From Bemisia tabaci (taxonomy: Eukaryota; Arthropoda; Insecta; Hemiptera; Aleyrodidae): 64,000 nt of DNA. Positions 46,464-55,709 of this stretch are shown here, piece after piece; position 1 is the stretch's first letter; each line of letters begins with the position of its first letter. The DNA lies in the NCBI RefSeq assembly GCF_918797505.1, contig NC_092797.1, positions 42,878,157 through 42,942,156 of the forward strand, read 5' to 3'. The position numbers were made by a program, and so were the translations under genes. The notes beneath the pieces were generated by a model that saw nothing but the letters and a program-made list of their open reading frames with translations, ran no database searches and was not told the DNA's origin.

Positions 46464-47161
46464 CTGTCATGCTAAAGTAAAAACGCCGTACGAACATTCA
46501 AACGTTGCCAAATGTCTAACAACGAAATATGAATTTTCTCATTAGAAAACTTGTAAATTATTTTGTCGAAATTTTTATAGACTTTCATCCCCAATTAAAT
46601 CGAAAGTAGGGATGCAGATTGTCTACGACCGCGCGGTCGCGATCAGATTGTGGAATCGCCGTAAAAATTGTGGAGGCTGAGAAAAGTTGATTTTCTTCCT
46701 TTTTTTTGGATTTTTCAGTTTCCAGATTTTCAACTCTTGTGGAATAATGCGACTTTGGCCATTGGCGGATCCAGCAAATTGGCAACATTGTTTTTTCTCC
46801 ATTTAAACTTATGGAAATGTATCGATTCTTATAGGGGACAGGTGCTCCGACAAGAATCGATTATTTATCATAGGTTTAAATGGAAGAAATCCGGTGTTGC
46901 CAAACCGCTGGATCCGCTTGTGACTTTGGCACAATTTCTAAAATTAACAAAAAATTCATCGCAAATTTGATCAATGCGTTGTTGCTGTGATGACCTTTTG
47001 CCTAAAACCCAGTGCGTAATAGAACATTGCGGAGGGCCAGAACAATTTGCTCCCTTGATCTAAAATATCTGAAAATTTCAATTCACCAGAAAGAAGTGTT
47101 TTATCGAGAGAAATTTTGCAACGTCCAGATGTTACTATGGCATTTTCCTTTAACGTAGCAG
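46464..47161. mobile_element. MITE family H, copy H5, interrupted by MITE G
   Basis: Left end CTGTCATGCTAAAGTAAAAA, right end TTTTCCTTTAACGTAGCAG. The interior is enlarged by MITE G (46760-46922) and further sequence. Flanks CGGC and CGCT are a weak 4-bp match. Confidence 0.55.
46760..46922. mobile_element. hAT-like MITE family G (perfect 8-bp TSD)
   Basis: CATTGGCGGATCCAGCAAAT to the complement in AAACCGCTGGATCCGCTTGTG, with perfect ACTTTGGC duplications (46752-46759, 46923-46930). The interior shares CCATTTAAAC, AATCGATT and AGGTTTAAATGG with family F although the termini differ. Confidence 0.88.
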
Positions 47162-47165
47162 CGCT

Positions 47166-47674
47166 CTGTCGTGCCAAGGAAAAACGTTGTATGTAATCTC
47201 AGACGTTGCCAAGTCTCCTTCGATAAAAACCGAATTCTCCGGGCAAATCATGAATATTTCTTCCCAAAATTTTCAGACAATTTTGTACGCACATTAATCT
47301 AAAATATCTAAAAATTTCAAGGAAAAATATGCACGAATGTCGTCCATAATACTGCCGTACTAAGGGAGAACGACGTATGAACATTCGAGAGTTGCCAAAT
47401 TTCCTTCGATAAAATGTTTATTTTTGCGGTAGGTCATGAATTTTTTTCCTTGAAATTTTCAGGAACCTCAGGTAAAATTGCGCACAAAATTATCTGAAAA
47501 ATTGGAAGGAAAATATTCATAAGTTTACCAGGAAATACGTGTTTTATCAAAGGAAATTTGGCAACGCCTAAAGGTTCATACGGTGTTCTTCCTTAGCACG
47601 GCAGAATACATGTTTTACTTAGGGAAATTTGGCAACTTTTGAATGTTCATACGGCGTTGTTCTTTAGCACTCAG
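47166..47674. mobile_element. MITE family H, copy H6, interrupted by H7
   Basis: CTGTCGTGCCAAGGAAAAAC at the left, GGCGTTGTTCTTTAGCACTCAG at the right. Flanks CGCT and CGTT. Removing H7 and one AATA restores the canonical interior order of the family. Confidence 0.75.
47352..47604. mobile_element. MITE family H, copy H7 (4-bp TSD, nested in H6)
   Basis: CTGCCGTACTAAGGGAGAAC to TTCCTTAGCACGGCAG, 253 bp, flanked by AATA (47348-47351, 47605-47608). Confidence 0.88.
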
Positions 47675-47722
47675 CGTTGTCGGCATTGATCGCTCTTGAA
47701 TCCGGTGCGCTTCCGTATGAAT

Positions 47723-47886
47723 CAGTGGCGTGGCGTGCTTTGCGATGTATCGATTGTTATGCCATTTAAATATATGGAAAAAGATCGATAAACAGGGTGT
47801 TCGCAGCGAACACCTTAATAATCGATTCTTTACCATAGGTTTAAATGGCATAACAATCGATACATCGCAATTCACGCCACGCTACT
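47723..47886. mobile_element. hAT-like MITE family F, copy F8 (8-bp TSD)
   Basis: CAGTGGCGTGGCGTGCTTTG to AATTCACGCCACGCTACTG, with perfect GTATGAAT duplications (47715-47722, 47887-47894). About 50 bp right of H6. Confidence 0.92.
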
Positions 47887-47894
47887 GGTATGAA

Positions 47895-49500
47895 TTAGCA
47901 AATTCTACTAGTTGAATGCACCTGCCCCGCGAGCGACTAACAGGGGCCATTAAAATTTCTCTCTTGCGGGAGTATTCATATTTTACGGACCCTAAACGAA
48001 GTTCACCTCAAACTTTTCTTCAGAGGAAGGAGAGAGAGAGACAGAGACAGAGGGAGAGGCAAAATGGGGGTCTAGTCGACCGTGAACTCGGCTAATTGCT
48101 TCTTTAGTCAGGTTCATAGGCGCAGCTGCGAAGTAGGTATTTCAATTTACTGGTGCCTGGCGTAGAGAGTGAACGTTTCCGTCCGGACGAAGAGTGAAAA
48201 TCCAATGAAGGGGTTTTTCTTTTCGACACTACAAGTAGAAGTACTCGTTCCAGCTGAAGTAACATATTTTTATGAGCGGAATTTTTTGGAGAGAAAAAGG
48301 GGGCCAGAAGGGCACCTTATATATGAACGCCCCTCATCGGCCCTACAAATTTTCAGTAATAACACATGTTGGGTCTTCACAACACATATAGACATATCGT
48401 CGTTTCTCAGACGAAGGGACATGCCTCTATTAAAAGGTTGTTGCAAGATTGGCTCGAGCAATTCGATATTTTTCAAAAAATGACTGTCCTATTTCTCTCC
48501 GAAATGTCACTGATTTCTCTGTGTAAGGATCTGAAAAATTAGTGAAATTTTCATATGGAAAAGCGTAAAAAAACAAACCGCTGAAAAAAACAGCTCCAAT
48601 GTCCACCATGTCACCGTCAGTGGCCAGAAATTAAGAATGAAAACCTCAAGTGCGTTTTTCTCACAACGCGATGTTTTGGTATTTGCCTTTTTCCGGAAAG
48701 TTTCCCAATTGTTGAGCGAAGTTGAGGTTTGGAGCCATCTGCGAAACTGAAAATTTGCAATTTATCGGAAAGCGCTTAAGCGGCAACACGGGATCCGAGA
48801 GCTTTGTCCCGGAGAAGCTGTGAGTCAGCAGATCTGATGTTGTTTTTTCCAAACACTTTGTTGATGGATCCGTCGCGTGAGAATTTCGAGATGAGTCAAT
48901 GACACTCGGGGGTGAACGATTTTCCGTTTATCTCCCAATTTATTTATCAATGAGCTAACGACCTCGCCCCCGTCTAATAACCGCGAGGTCACGGAAGGCG
49001 CTTAAGTATGTAGAGTGACAGGTCAGCGTTCCGCAGGAGTTCTTGAGTATTATTAGCTGAAGGGTTTAAACCAGAATCAACCTAAGCGCATTTCACACAG
49101 CCTTATTTCGTCGTTTCCCTGACGTAACTCCATTCCGAGGATGCAAATTGGACTTAAGGTTTGTGGCCTGGTTACACGCTCAAATTTCCGTCAAATTCTG
49201 ATCAAAATGATGACCAAGATGGCGGTCGAGAGTTATCTACATTAATGAAGAAAAATTAATTAAAACAGCGTGTTGATTGAAATAAGCATGAAATAAGCAC
49301 GGTTGTGTGGAAATCAGATGGAGGATGAGCCTTATGGCTCCATCATCTAAACCATCAAATTTTTGCAGGCCGCTGAAATTTGATGGTAAATGGAAAATAT
49401 GGAAAAATATCGGTTCCTTTTCATGTTTCGCAATATGTAAAAATTGTGTCTTTTTTCTATTTTTATGTGTTTGATGCGGGTTGCATACTCTAGCCCTTGA
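47895..49500. other. No gene seen
   Basis: Mixed sequence with a GA-rich run at 48027-48060. No exon or foldback is convincing. Confidence 0.4.
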
Positions 49501-49732
49501 AATGAAATATTTCACAGTCCCGTGAAATTTCATGAAATATTTCACAGCCCTGTGAAATTTCATGAAATGTTTCACAGCCTTGTGAAATTTCTTGGAATGT
49601 TTCACAGCCCTGTGAAATTTCTTGAAATATTTCACAGCCCTGTGAAATTTCTTGAAATATTTCACAGCCCTGTGAAATTTCATGAAATGTTTCACAGCCC
49701 TGTGAAATTTCTTGAAATATTTCGCAGTTTTA
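49501..49732. repeat. 30-bp tandem repeat, about 7.7 copies, internally palindromic
   Basis: TTTCACAG recurs every 30 bp from 49510 to 49690 (TTTCGCAG at 49720). Each unit has two dyads, TTTCACAGCCCTGTGAAA and GAAATTTCATGAAATATTTC. Because 30 is a multiple of 3 the array is open on both strands as decapeptide repeats, which is not evidence of a protein. Confidence 0.93.
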
Positions 49733-49784
49733 CAAAAAGTTCTTGACAGTATCAATACTCATGGTTTTCCTCTAAAATAAACAT

Positions 49785-49935
49785 TTTATCGAAGGAAATT
49801 TGCCACTCTCGAATGTTCATATGGCGTTTTTCCGTAGCACGGCGGTATAACCACAGTCTCTATTTCAGATATGGTCTCGAGCCACCGACCCTGATCGCGA
49901 TGTTGGCATTACTGCGAAGGAAAAACGCCGTATGA
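49785..49935. mobile_element. Two MITE family H ends
   Basis: A right end at 49785-49848 (CGAATGTTCATATGGCGTTT, GTAGCACGGCGG) and a left end at 49905-49937 (ACTGCGAAGGAAAAACGCCG). Remains of one or two degraded copies. Confidence 0.5.
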
Positions 49936-49939
49936 ACCT

Positions 49940-51650
49940 GACTTTTTTTTATTGAAGTATGGGCCAAATTCTGTGGAAAGAAGATCAAACATAACATGCA
50001 TAATTTTGCCAGAAATTTTGGCCTGCATCGGCAGAAATTTGGCAAGACTCCCTCAATTTCGCGGACAAATCATTGAGTTAGTCTAGAAAAATCCTCGGAG
50101 TCTCCGAAAGGCGCGCAAACATCGCGATGCTTAAAGTTTATTTTGGTGGCTCTTTGGTCGCATTTTTGCTCGCCACTGCAATTGCGCCAGTGTTGCCACT
50201 TTTCATCGCTTCAGACATCACTATTCCTCTAAATTGGAGACTGTTGTTAAATTTCGCATGGTCAAAATGTAAGCACCCGTGAAGGAGCTTATTTTTTTTT
50301 TCGACCGTGCACAAAATTTTTCGTTGCAATAAATCAGAAAATTCACCTACTTTTTAAGCGTCTTACCTGTGAGTCATTCCTATTTTTGAGTTTAGGTCTC
50401 TCACAGCTTCTTATGAAATTCAGAGGTCTAATAACTAATTGTTCAAAATGTAGTTTCAGGAATTGGAGAACCGGGCAAATGCGGAGCACCTAATTAGTGT
50501 TCTCTAACTAATTAGGTGCTCCAAAACGAGCATGACATCCTTCTGAACCGGAGATGTTAAATTTTCAAAACTTGCGCGTCTTCGTCAGTATATATTCATT
50601 TTATTACACCAAAAATATTTTAACCCTTCGGTCGTTTTATTTCTTCAAAGTTAATCAGAGCTCGGCAGAATCTATCGTCGCGTCGACCAAGAATAAAACC
50701 CACCGGTTAAATTAACTGTAGTTTTTAATATTTTATTATCGGACATTAATGCAGTCATTAAGTTTACCGTTTCTGCCGTATTTTTGAGACGTTTCTGCTT
50801 TAAGCTCTTGTCTCTGATCATATTGGGCCGGTAACTTATTATTTTTAAGTTTGTAAATTTTAATGCAATTCGTTCCTTCAACAATATCCTCCCGAAATTT
50901 CGCGCAAAACAACATTATTCACTCGAATAATAAAAAGTTAGGAGGAATTTTCAAACCCTCCAATTCGTTTCGCCATCAAGTAGCCGTTTCTTAATATCGT
51001 CAAAAAATGAAAATCAAATTTATGCAATAAAATCCTTGAAAATGTGAGAATTTTCTAAATAAAATTTGTTTTTCATAAAAAATTGAAGAATATCACTACC
51101 AAACTTAAAAGGAAGAACTTATCTTGTTGGTTTTTTATTTTTTTTTCTGTATCCGAATTTTTCGAAACAGAAAACTTGCCGTCCAAACTGCGAAGAGGCA
51201 AAAGTGAACCATTTTATTATTTTATAGTCGGTAACAGACCACCCTTAAATGAATTTTCAGAAACCAGGGTGACCACAAGGTAACGATTTTTGGTCAGACA
51301 AAACACTTCGCACAACTTCAGCGTGGAAATTGCATCACTAAATCCGTGTGAATGGCGGCAACACAGTGCAAGAGCTTCGTCGAAATTTTTGCTTGTTTGA
51401 GCCGCAGCGCTTGGTGCATACCTTGCGCGGCTTGCCTTTAGTTTCTATCGATCCTATTTATAGGAAATGGTCATTCGTATATCCTCTGGTTAACCCCACC
51501 TCATGAAGTTCCAGTGCACTGGACTCGGACGGTCCGAGTAAAAATAAATCAAGCATAACAATCCACAAGCTCAACTGATCCCAAGACTCGAACCGTGGAT
51601 TGTACTAACTGGAAATAACATTAGATTTTTCACAGCTGTAGATAATTTTT
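49940..51650. other. No gene seen; holds a 16-bp hairpin
   Basis: AT-rich DNA. A perfect 16-bp hairpin lies at 50483-50498 / 50507-50522 (GGAGCACCTAATTAGT) with an 8-base loop. Confidence 0.4.
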
Positions 51651-51679
51651 ATGTCTGCCATTACTTTTGTCGGGAGGGT

Positions 51680-51865
51680 GGATTCGATCGACATGAATCG
51701 ATCGAAAGGTTAAAGCGTAATTCGATCGACACCGATCCGATCGATTTACAGGTTTTTCGATCGATTCACGGGTCTGTCGATCGACGCACCGATTTTATCG
51801 ATAGATTCACGGATTTGTCGGTCGATTTCTATCGATTCACGGTTGTCCATTGAATCGGTGTTGTT
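51680..51865. repeat. Degenerate CGATCGAT-rich array
   Basis: GATCGAC, CGATCGATT and ATCGATTCACGG words recur about every 20-27 bp over 180 bp. A smaller echo follows at 52180-52240. Irregular, so probably a decayed satellite. Confidence 0.6.
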
Positions 51866-52695
51866 GCGTCACCGCTACCATAGAAATGCAGTTTTGAGCA
51901 TCTTTTCAGTATGTATTAGAGTGGGGGCTTAAGTGGTTTTTGGATTGTCCTTGTTTCGTACATTTTCTACCCTATTATCATCCTTTTTGAGTCAAGATAT
52001 CTTCAGTCTGTTTTGTTTGGTATTTGTCATTTCAATTTCTATCATCGAACTACGTGTGTTTCTGTAAGTCAATTGCATTGTTTCCTACAGTATTATTGCA
52101 CTAAAGCTCATGTTCTCAGCATGAGATTGGTAGTTGGAGGTAGCCTCATCTCTTTGGAATAAAACATGGAGAAACATGTGTCGATCGGTTCACTTCAATC
52201 GATTCACGTTTTCATTTTTCGATCGATTTGTATCGATTGCATGCAAAATTCTCACTCGCTAATTGTATTTTTATCAGAAAACAATTGTTCGGTTTTAACT
52301 ACTAATGCCATTGATTTTCCTACTAACAGCGCACATAAATCAGCAACATTTCAGACAGAAAGTACACATGCGTGCACACTGCAATATTAATTACTAATTT
52401 AATTGCTCGAGTCAATTTTGTAACTTTGGAATGTAGGTACGTTCTTTCCCCCGGGAAACGCCGAATGAGACAAGGAATTTAAAATAAAAAGCGGACGATG
52501 AATCTATTCTATTTTTCTAGAAAAAATCGATGAAGTGAACAGATTTTGCAAAGTTCTTTCCACATTCGTTTGCCAATCTGCAATGTGGATATCACACCAT
52601 TTTGACGTGAGAAGAAGAAGGTACGTGCCGGAAGAAACGTGAAGTTTAGACGTGAATCGAAAATAAAACTATAGTTGCTATCCTCACTGTTTTAT

Positions 52696-52933
52696 CACTG
52701 AGAAAAAACTATGGTTTATAAACCTATTAGAGGTAAATATGGAACACCTATAATAGTCGTAAATAAACTAATGATTCTCGGTCTGTGAACCATACTAAGG
52801 TCTCTGTACCTAATTAAGGTACCCCGTACCATAACTAAGGTATATGTGCTATTATTATATGTAGAGGTACTACTATTAGTGGTGTTCCATATTTACCTCT
52901 AATAGGTTTATAAGCCATAGTTTTTTCTCAGTG
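52696..52933. mobile_element. MITE family B, copy B2
   Basis: CACTGAGAAAAAACTATGG to CATAGTTTTTTCTCAGTG, differing from B1 at only a few visible positions. Flanks AT and TA do not give a clean duplication. Confidence 0.9.
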
Positions 52934-54492
52934 TACGAAGTGGAGATGTAGTTTTTTCATCGGTGAAATTAACTCGTTTTTTCCTGACTATGATGCATCT
53001 CTAAAGATAGCGAATTTAGATCGCTCCTATCGTATGCATGGTGAAGTACTTGTTAGCGGAGTATTTGCGCAAGTGTTTTTAGTTCCTGTTTTCGAATCGC
53101 GCTCCGCTTTCGCAAATTTTGGTCCCAACATGAGTTGCCAGACTTTTACGCTGTAAGACAAAATGTCTTCATTGGTTGTAATGGGGAACTGCGTGAAATG
53201 AAAAGAAGCAAGATAATTTCATCAAATATACTCATTTTACGTCGTCTATCATTTCATCTCACCCAGAACTCTTTCCTTGTAACTCTCTCTTGATGGCGTG
53301 TATCGCGATCGCATAAAAGTATGCATCGGACTTAAGTATGTGGCCGCCACGACTTCCACGAAATTGATCCTGATTGTAGCCTAAACGGCGGTGTAAACTT
53401 TATTTCGGGCCGTGTCCCGCCCAAATTAGAATGTAGACCGTGTATTCAGTGTCAAGAACTTGTTGGGCCTAGTTCATGCAGTCAAATACTACCGTTACGC
53501 ACATAGACAAGTATAACTGGTCTTCCTAAATCTAAAACTTGTTGCAAACGTATCGTACGGTCGTCTTTTTTCTTCTCTTCTCTTCTTCTTTTCTTTTTCT
53601 ATAATCTATGACAATTTTATACCTCAATTTTTTTAATTAATCGTTTTAATTTTCTAAAGTAGCAATTTGGTAAACAATTTGTCCAATAAGAAAATGATGT
53701 CCTTAAGTAGTCATCTTCAAGCAGTAATCGGTATGGTTTTAAAAATGGATAAAACGTACTGTGGGATATTTGATCTCAGCGAATGCGACCCTAGGAGAGG
53801 AGTTCCGCACTTCGCGAAGAGACCATCTTCAAAATTGCTGCTTATACTACCCAGCAATATTTTCTCGGCAGTATTGAAACAAATTGCTAAAAAAAAGTTT
53901 TTTAATTTAAAAAAACAAAATCTCTGATTATAAGTATAGAGATATTTATTTTACGGAGAGAAATTTTTTTCCGAGCGATTTTTTTCTCCTCTTCTTTTGC
54001 ATTCAAATAAAGTTTTTCTTTAAGGTAAAAAACGTAATTTTGCAGTCGATGACAAATTTTATGTTCCCTGAATTGAACCGCTTTAAGCAGAAAGGAACCA
54101 AACCACACCAGCTATTGCCAAATTTAACTAGGCAATTTAACTTTTTACATGAAAACGGTTGTGCGGATTTCAGTGTAAATTTCGGTGGATTTTTTTTCAT
54201 AGTGTGAAGCAAATTCCTTACAATTTTTAAAGGAATCCGCACAAACGTTCTCTCGTAAAAATTTGAAATGCCCAGTTAAAGCAATAGCTGATGATGTGGC
54301 TTGATTCCTTTCTGCTAAATTGCTGGCTAATCTGCTGGTCCAATTGAAACTTCATTTGAAAAAGGAGAATTCCTCCGCTCGAAAAGGTTCTCTTTTAATC
54401 AAAGACAATTGTTTTCTGTCGAAGAAAATGTGTTTAACCGATAGCCTCCAGGGTTTTTCTCCTCGCACTCTTTATGAAGCGAATTTTTTTCC
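52934..54492. other. No gene seen upstream of the first Drak exon
   Basis: AT-rich DNA with a CT-rich run at 53565-53600. I found no in-frame exon ending in AG that could supply the start of the Drak glycine loop. Confidence 0.4.
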
Positions 54493-54727
54493 CACTGGAA
54501 AAAAAAAAAAAAAACACATTGGATCTAGAGTCCAGACTCTTGAAAACATTGACAAGAAAAAATACTCTTGATTCAATCAGATTTAAGCTTAAATCAAAAG
54601 GAAATCCGTTCAAATTAAGAGGCTTGGTTCTTGATTTAAGCTTAAATCTGAATGAATCAAGAGTATTTTTTCTTGTCGATGTTTTTAAGAGTCTGGACTC
54701 TAGATCCAATGTGTTTTTTTTCCAGTG
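54493..54727. mobile_element. MITE family A, copy A7, next to a Drak exon
   Basis: CACTGG plus an A-run to TGTTTTTTTTCCAGTG, 235 bp. It ends 108 bp before the Drak 3' splice site at 54835. Palindromic like its relatives. Confidence 0.88.
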
Positions 54728-54835
54728 CATTGTGGAAGTTTCACCTAGGGGTTTCAACCAAGGTATCCTGTTTATATAATGTGTGTATTCAGTCAGGGGA
54801 CGCTAATTGAGTTGGATGTTTTCTTTGGGTTGCAG

Positions 54836-55048
54836 GGGTAAGTTCGCGGCGGTGCGGAAATGCACACACAAGGTGACAGGGATCGAGTACGCGGCCAAAT
54901 TCATCCGGAAGAGACGTCGGTCGATGGACACCCGGCAGGACATCCTCCACGAAGTGGCCGTCCTCTGTCTCGCAGAAATGAGCTCCCGAATCGTCGCCCT
55001 TCACGAAGTCTACGAAACCCCCACAGACATGGCTCTCGTCCTCGAATT
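54836..55048 (+). CDS. Drak: Drak exon a: glycine loop to hinge
   Basis: The acceptor is a TTGCAG ending at 54835 and the donor is GTAAGT at 55049. The exon starts with the last base of a split Arg codon (AG|G) and encodes GKFAAVRKC, the VAIK-equivalent AAK, the alpha-C HEVAVL glutamate and the hinge LVLE. It is clearly richer in G+C than its introns. The codon before GKF needs AG at the end of the preceding exon, which gives a search rule for the missing exon. Confidence 0.92.
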
Positions 55049-55674
55049 GTAAGTTGATCTTTCGTATCTTGAGCATAGACTTAGCAAAAAAAAATGAAAG
55101 TTTTCTTTAAAAAATAAAAAACAGTAGAAACAAAGTGGTGAAAAACACAAAAACAAGCAAAAAATGCTGAAGATGTCCAATTTGTTTGAAAAAGAAATCA
55201 AATATATTTGAAAAAAACAGTGAAGTTGTACGGTTTTTGAGGAAATAATCCAAGTAATTTTTTTTTTTTTTTTTTTTTTTTTTTGGAAAAAAATCAAAGT
55301 TTTTGGAGTGAAAAAGTTCTATATTATTTTTAGTTGCAAAATTTTAAGGTTTTTAGCTACTCATAATTGAAAGGAAACAAAATATTGAGCCTTTAGGCGA
55401 TTCAGTGGAATCGAAAGGATGCAAATTCAGGCCATGCTTGAGAATAAAATAGTGTCTAAGAGACTTACATATTTATTTAAAAATTCCCTTTAGAGGGTGA
55501 CATTTTGGTGTTTGGCCTGAATTTACATGGTTTCGCTTCCACTGAATCGCCTAAAAGCTCAATACTTTGTTTTTCTTTCAAATATGAGTAGCCGAAAACC
55601 AAATAATTTTGTAACTAAAAAAATAGAACTTTTTCGCGCTAAAAATTTGATTTTTTTTTTTAAAAAAAATACTT

Positions 55675-55709
<35 letters not shown>

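Noticed and set aside
49237..49755. 172-codon minus-strand frame with KYFKKFHRAV repeats
   Set aside because: It is the translation of the 30-bp palindromic array. A period that is a multiple of 3 keeps all strands open.
51585..51605. GACTCGAACC resembling a tRNA T-arm (minus strand)
   Set aside because: No acceptor stem, D-arm or anticodon arm could be placed around it.
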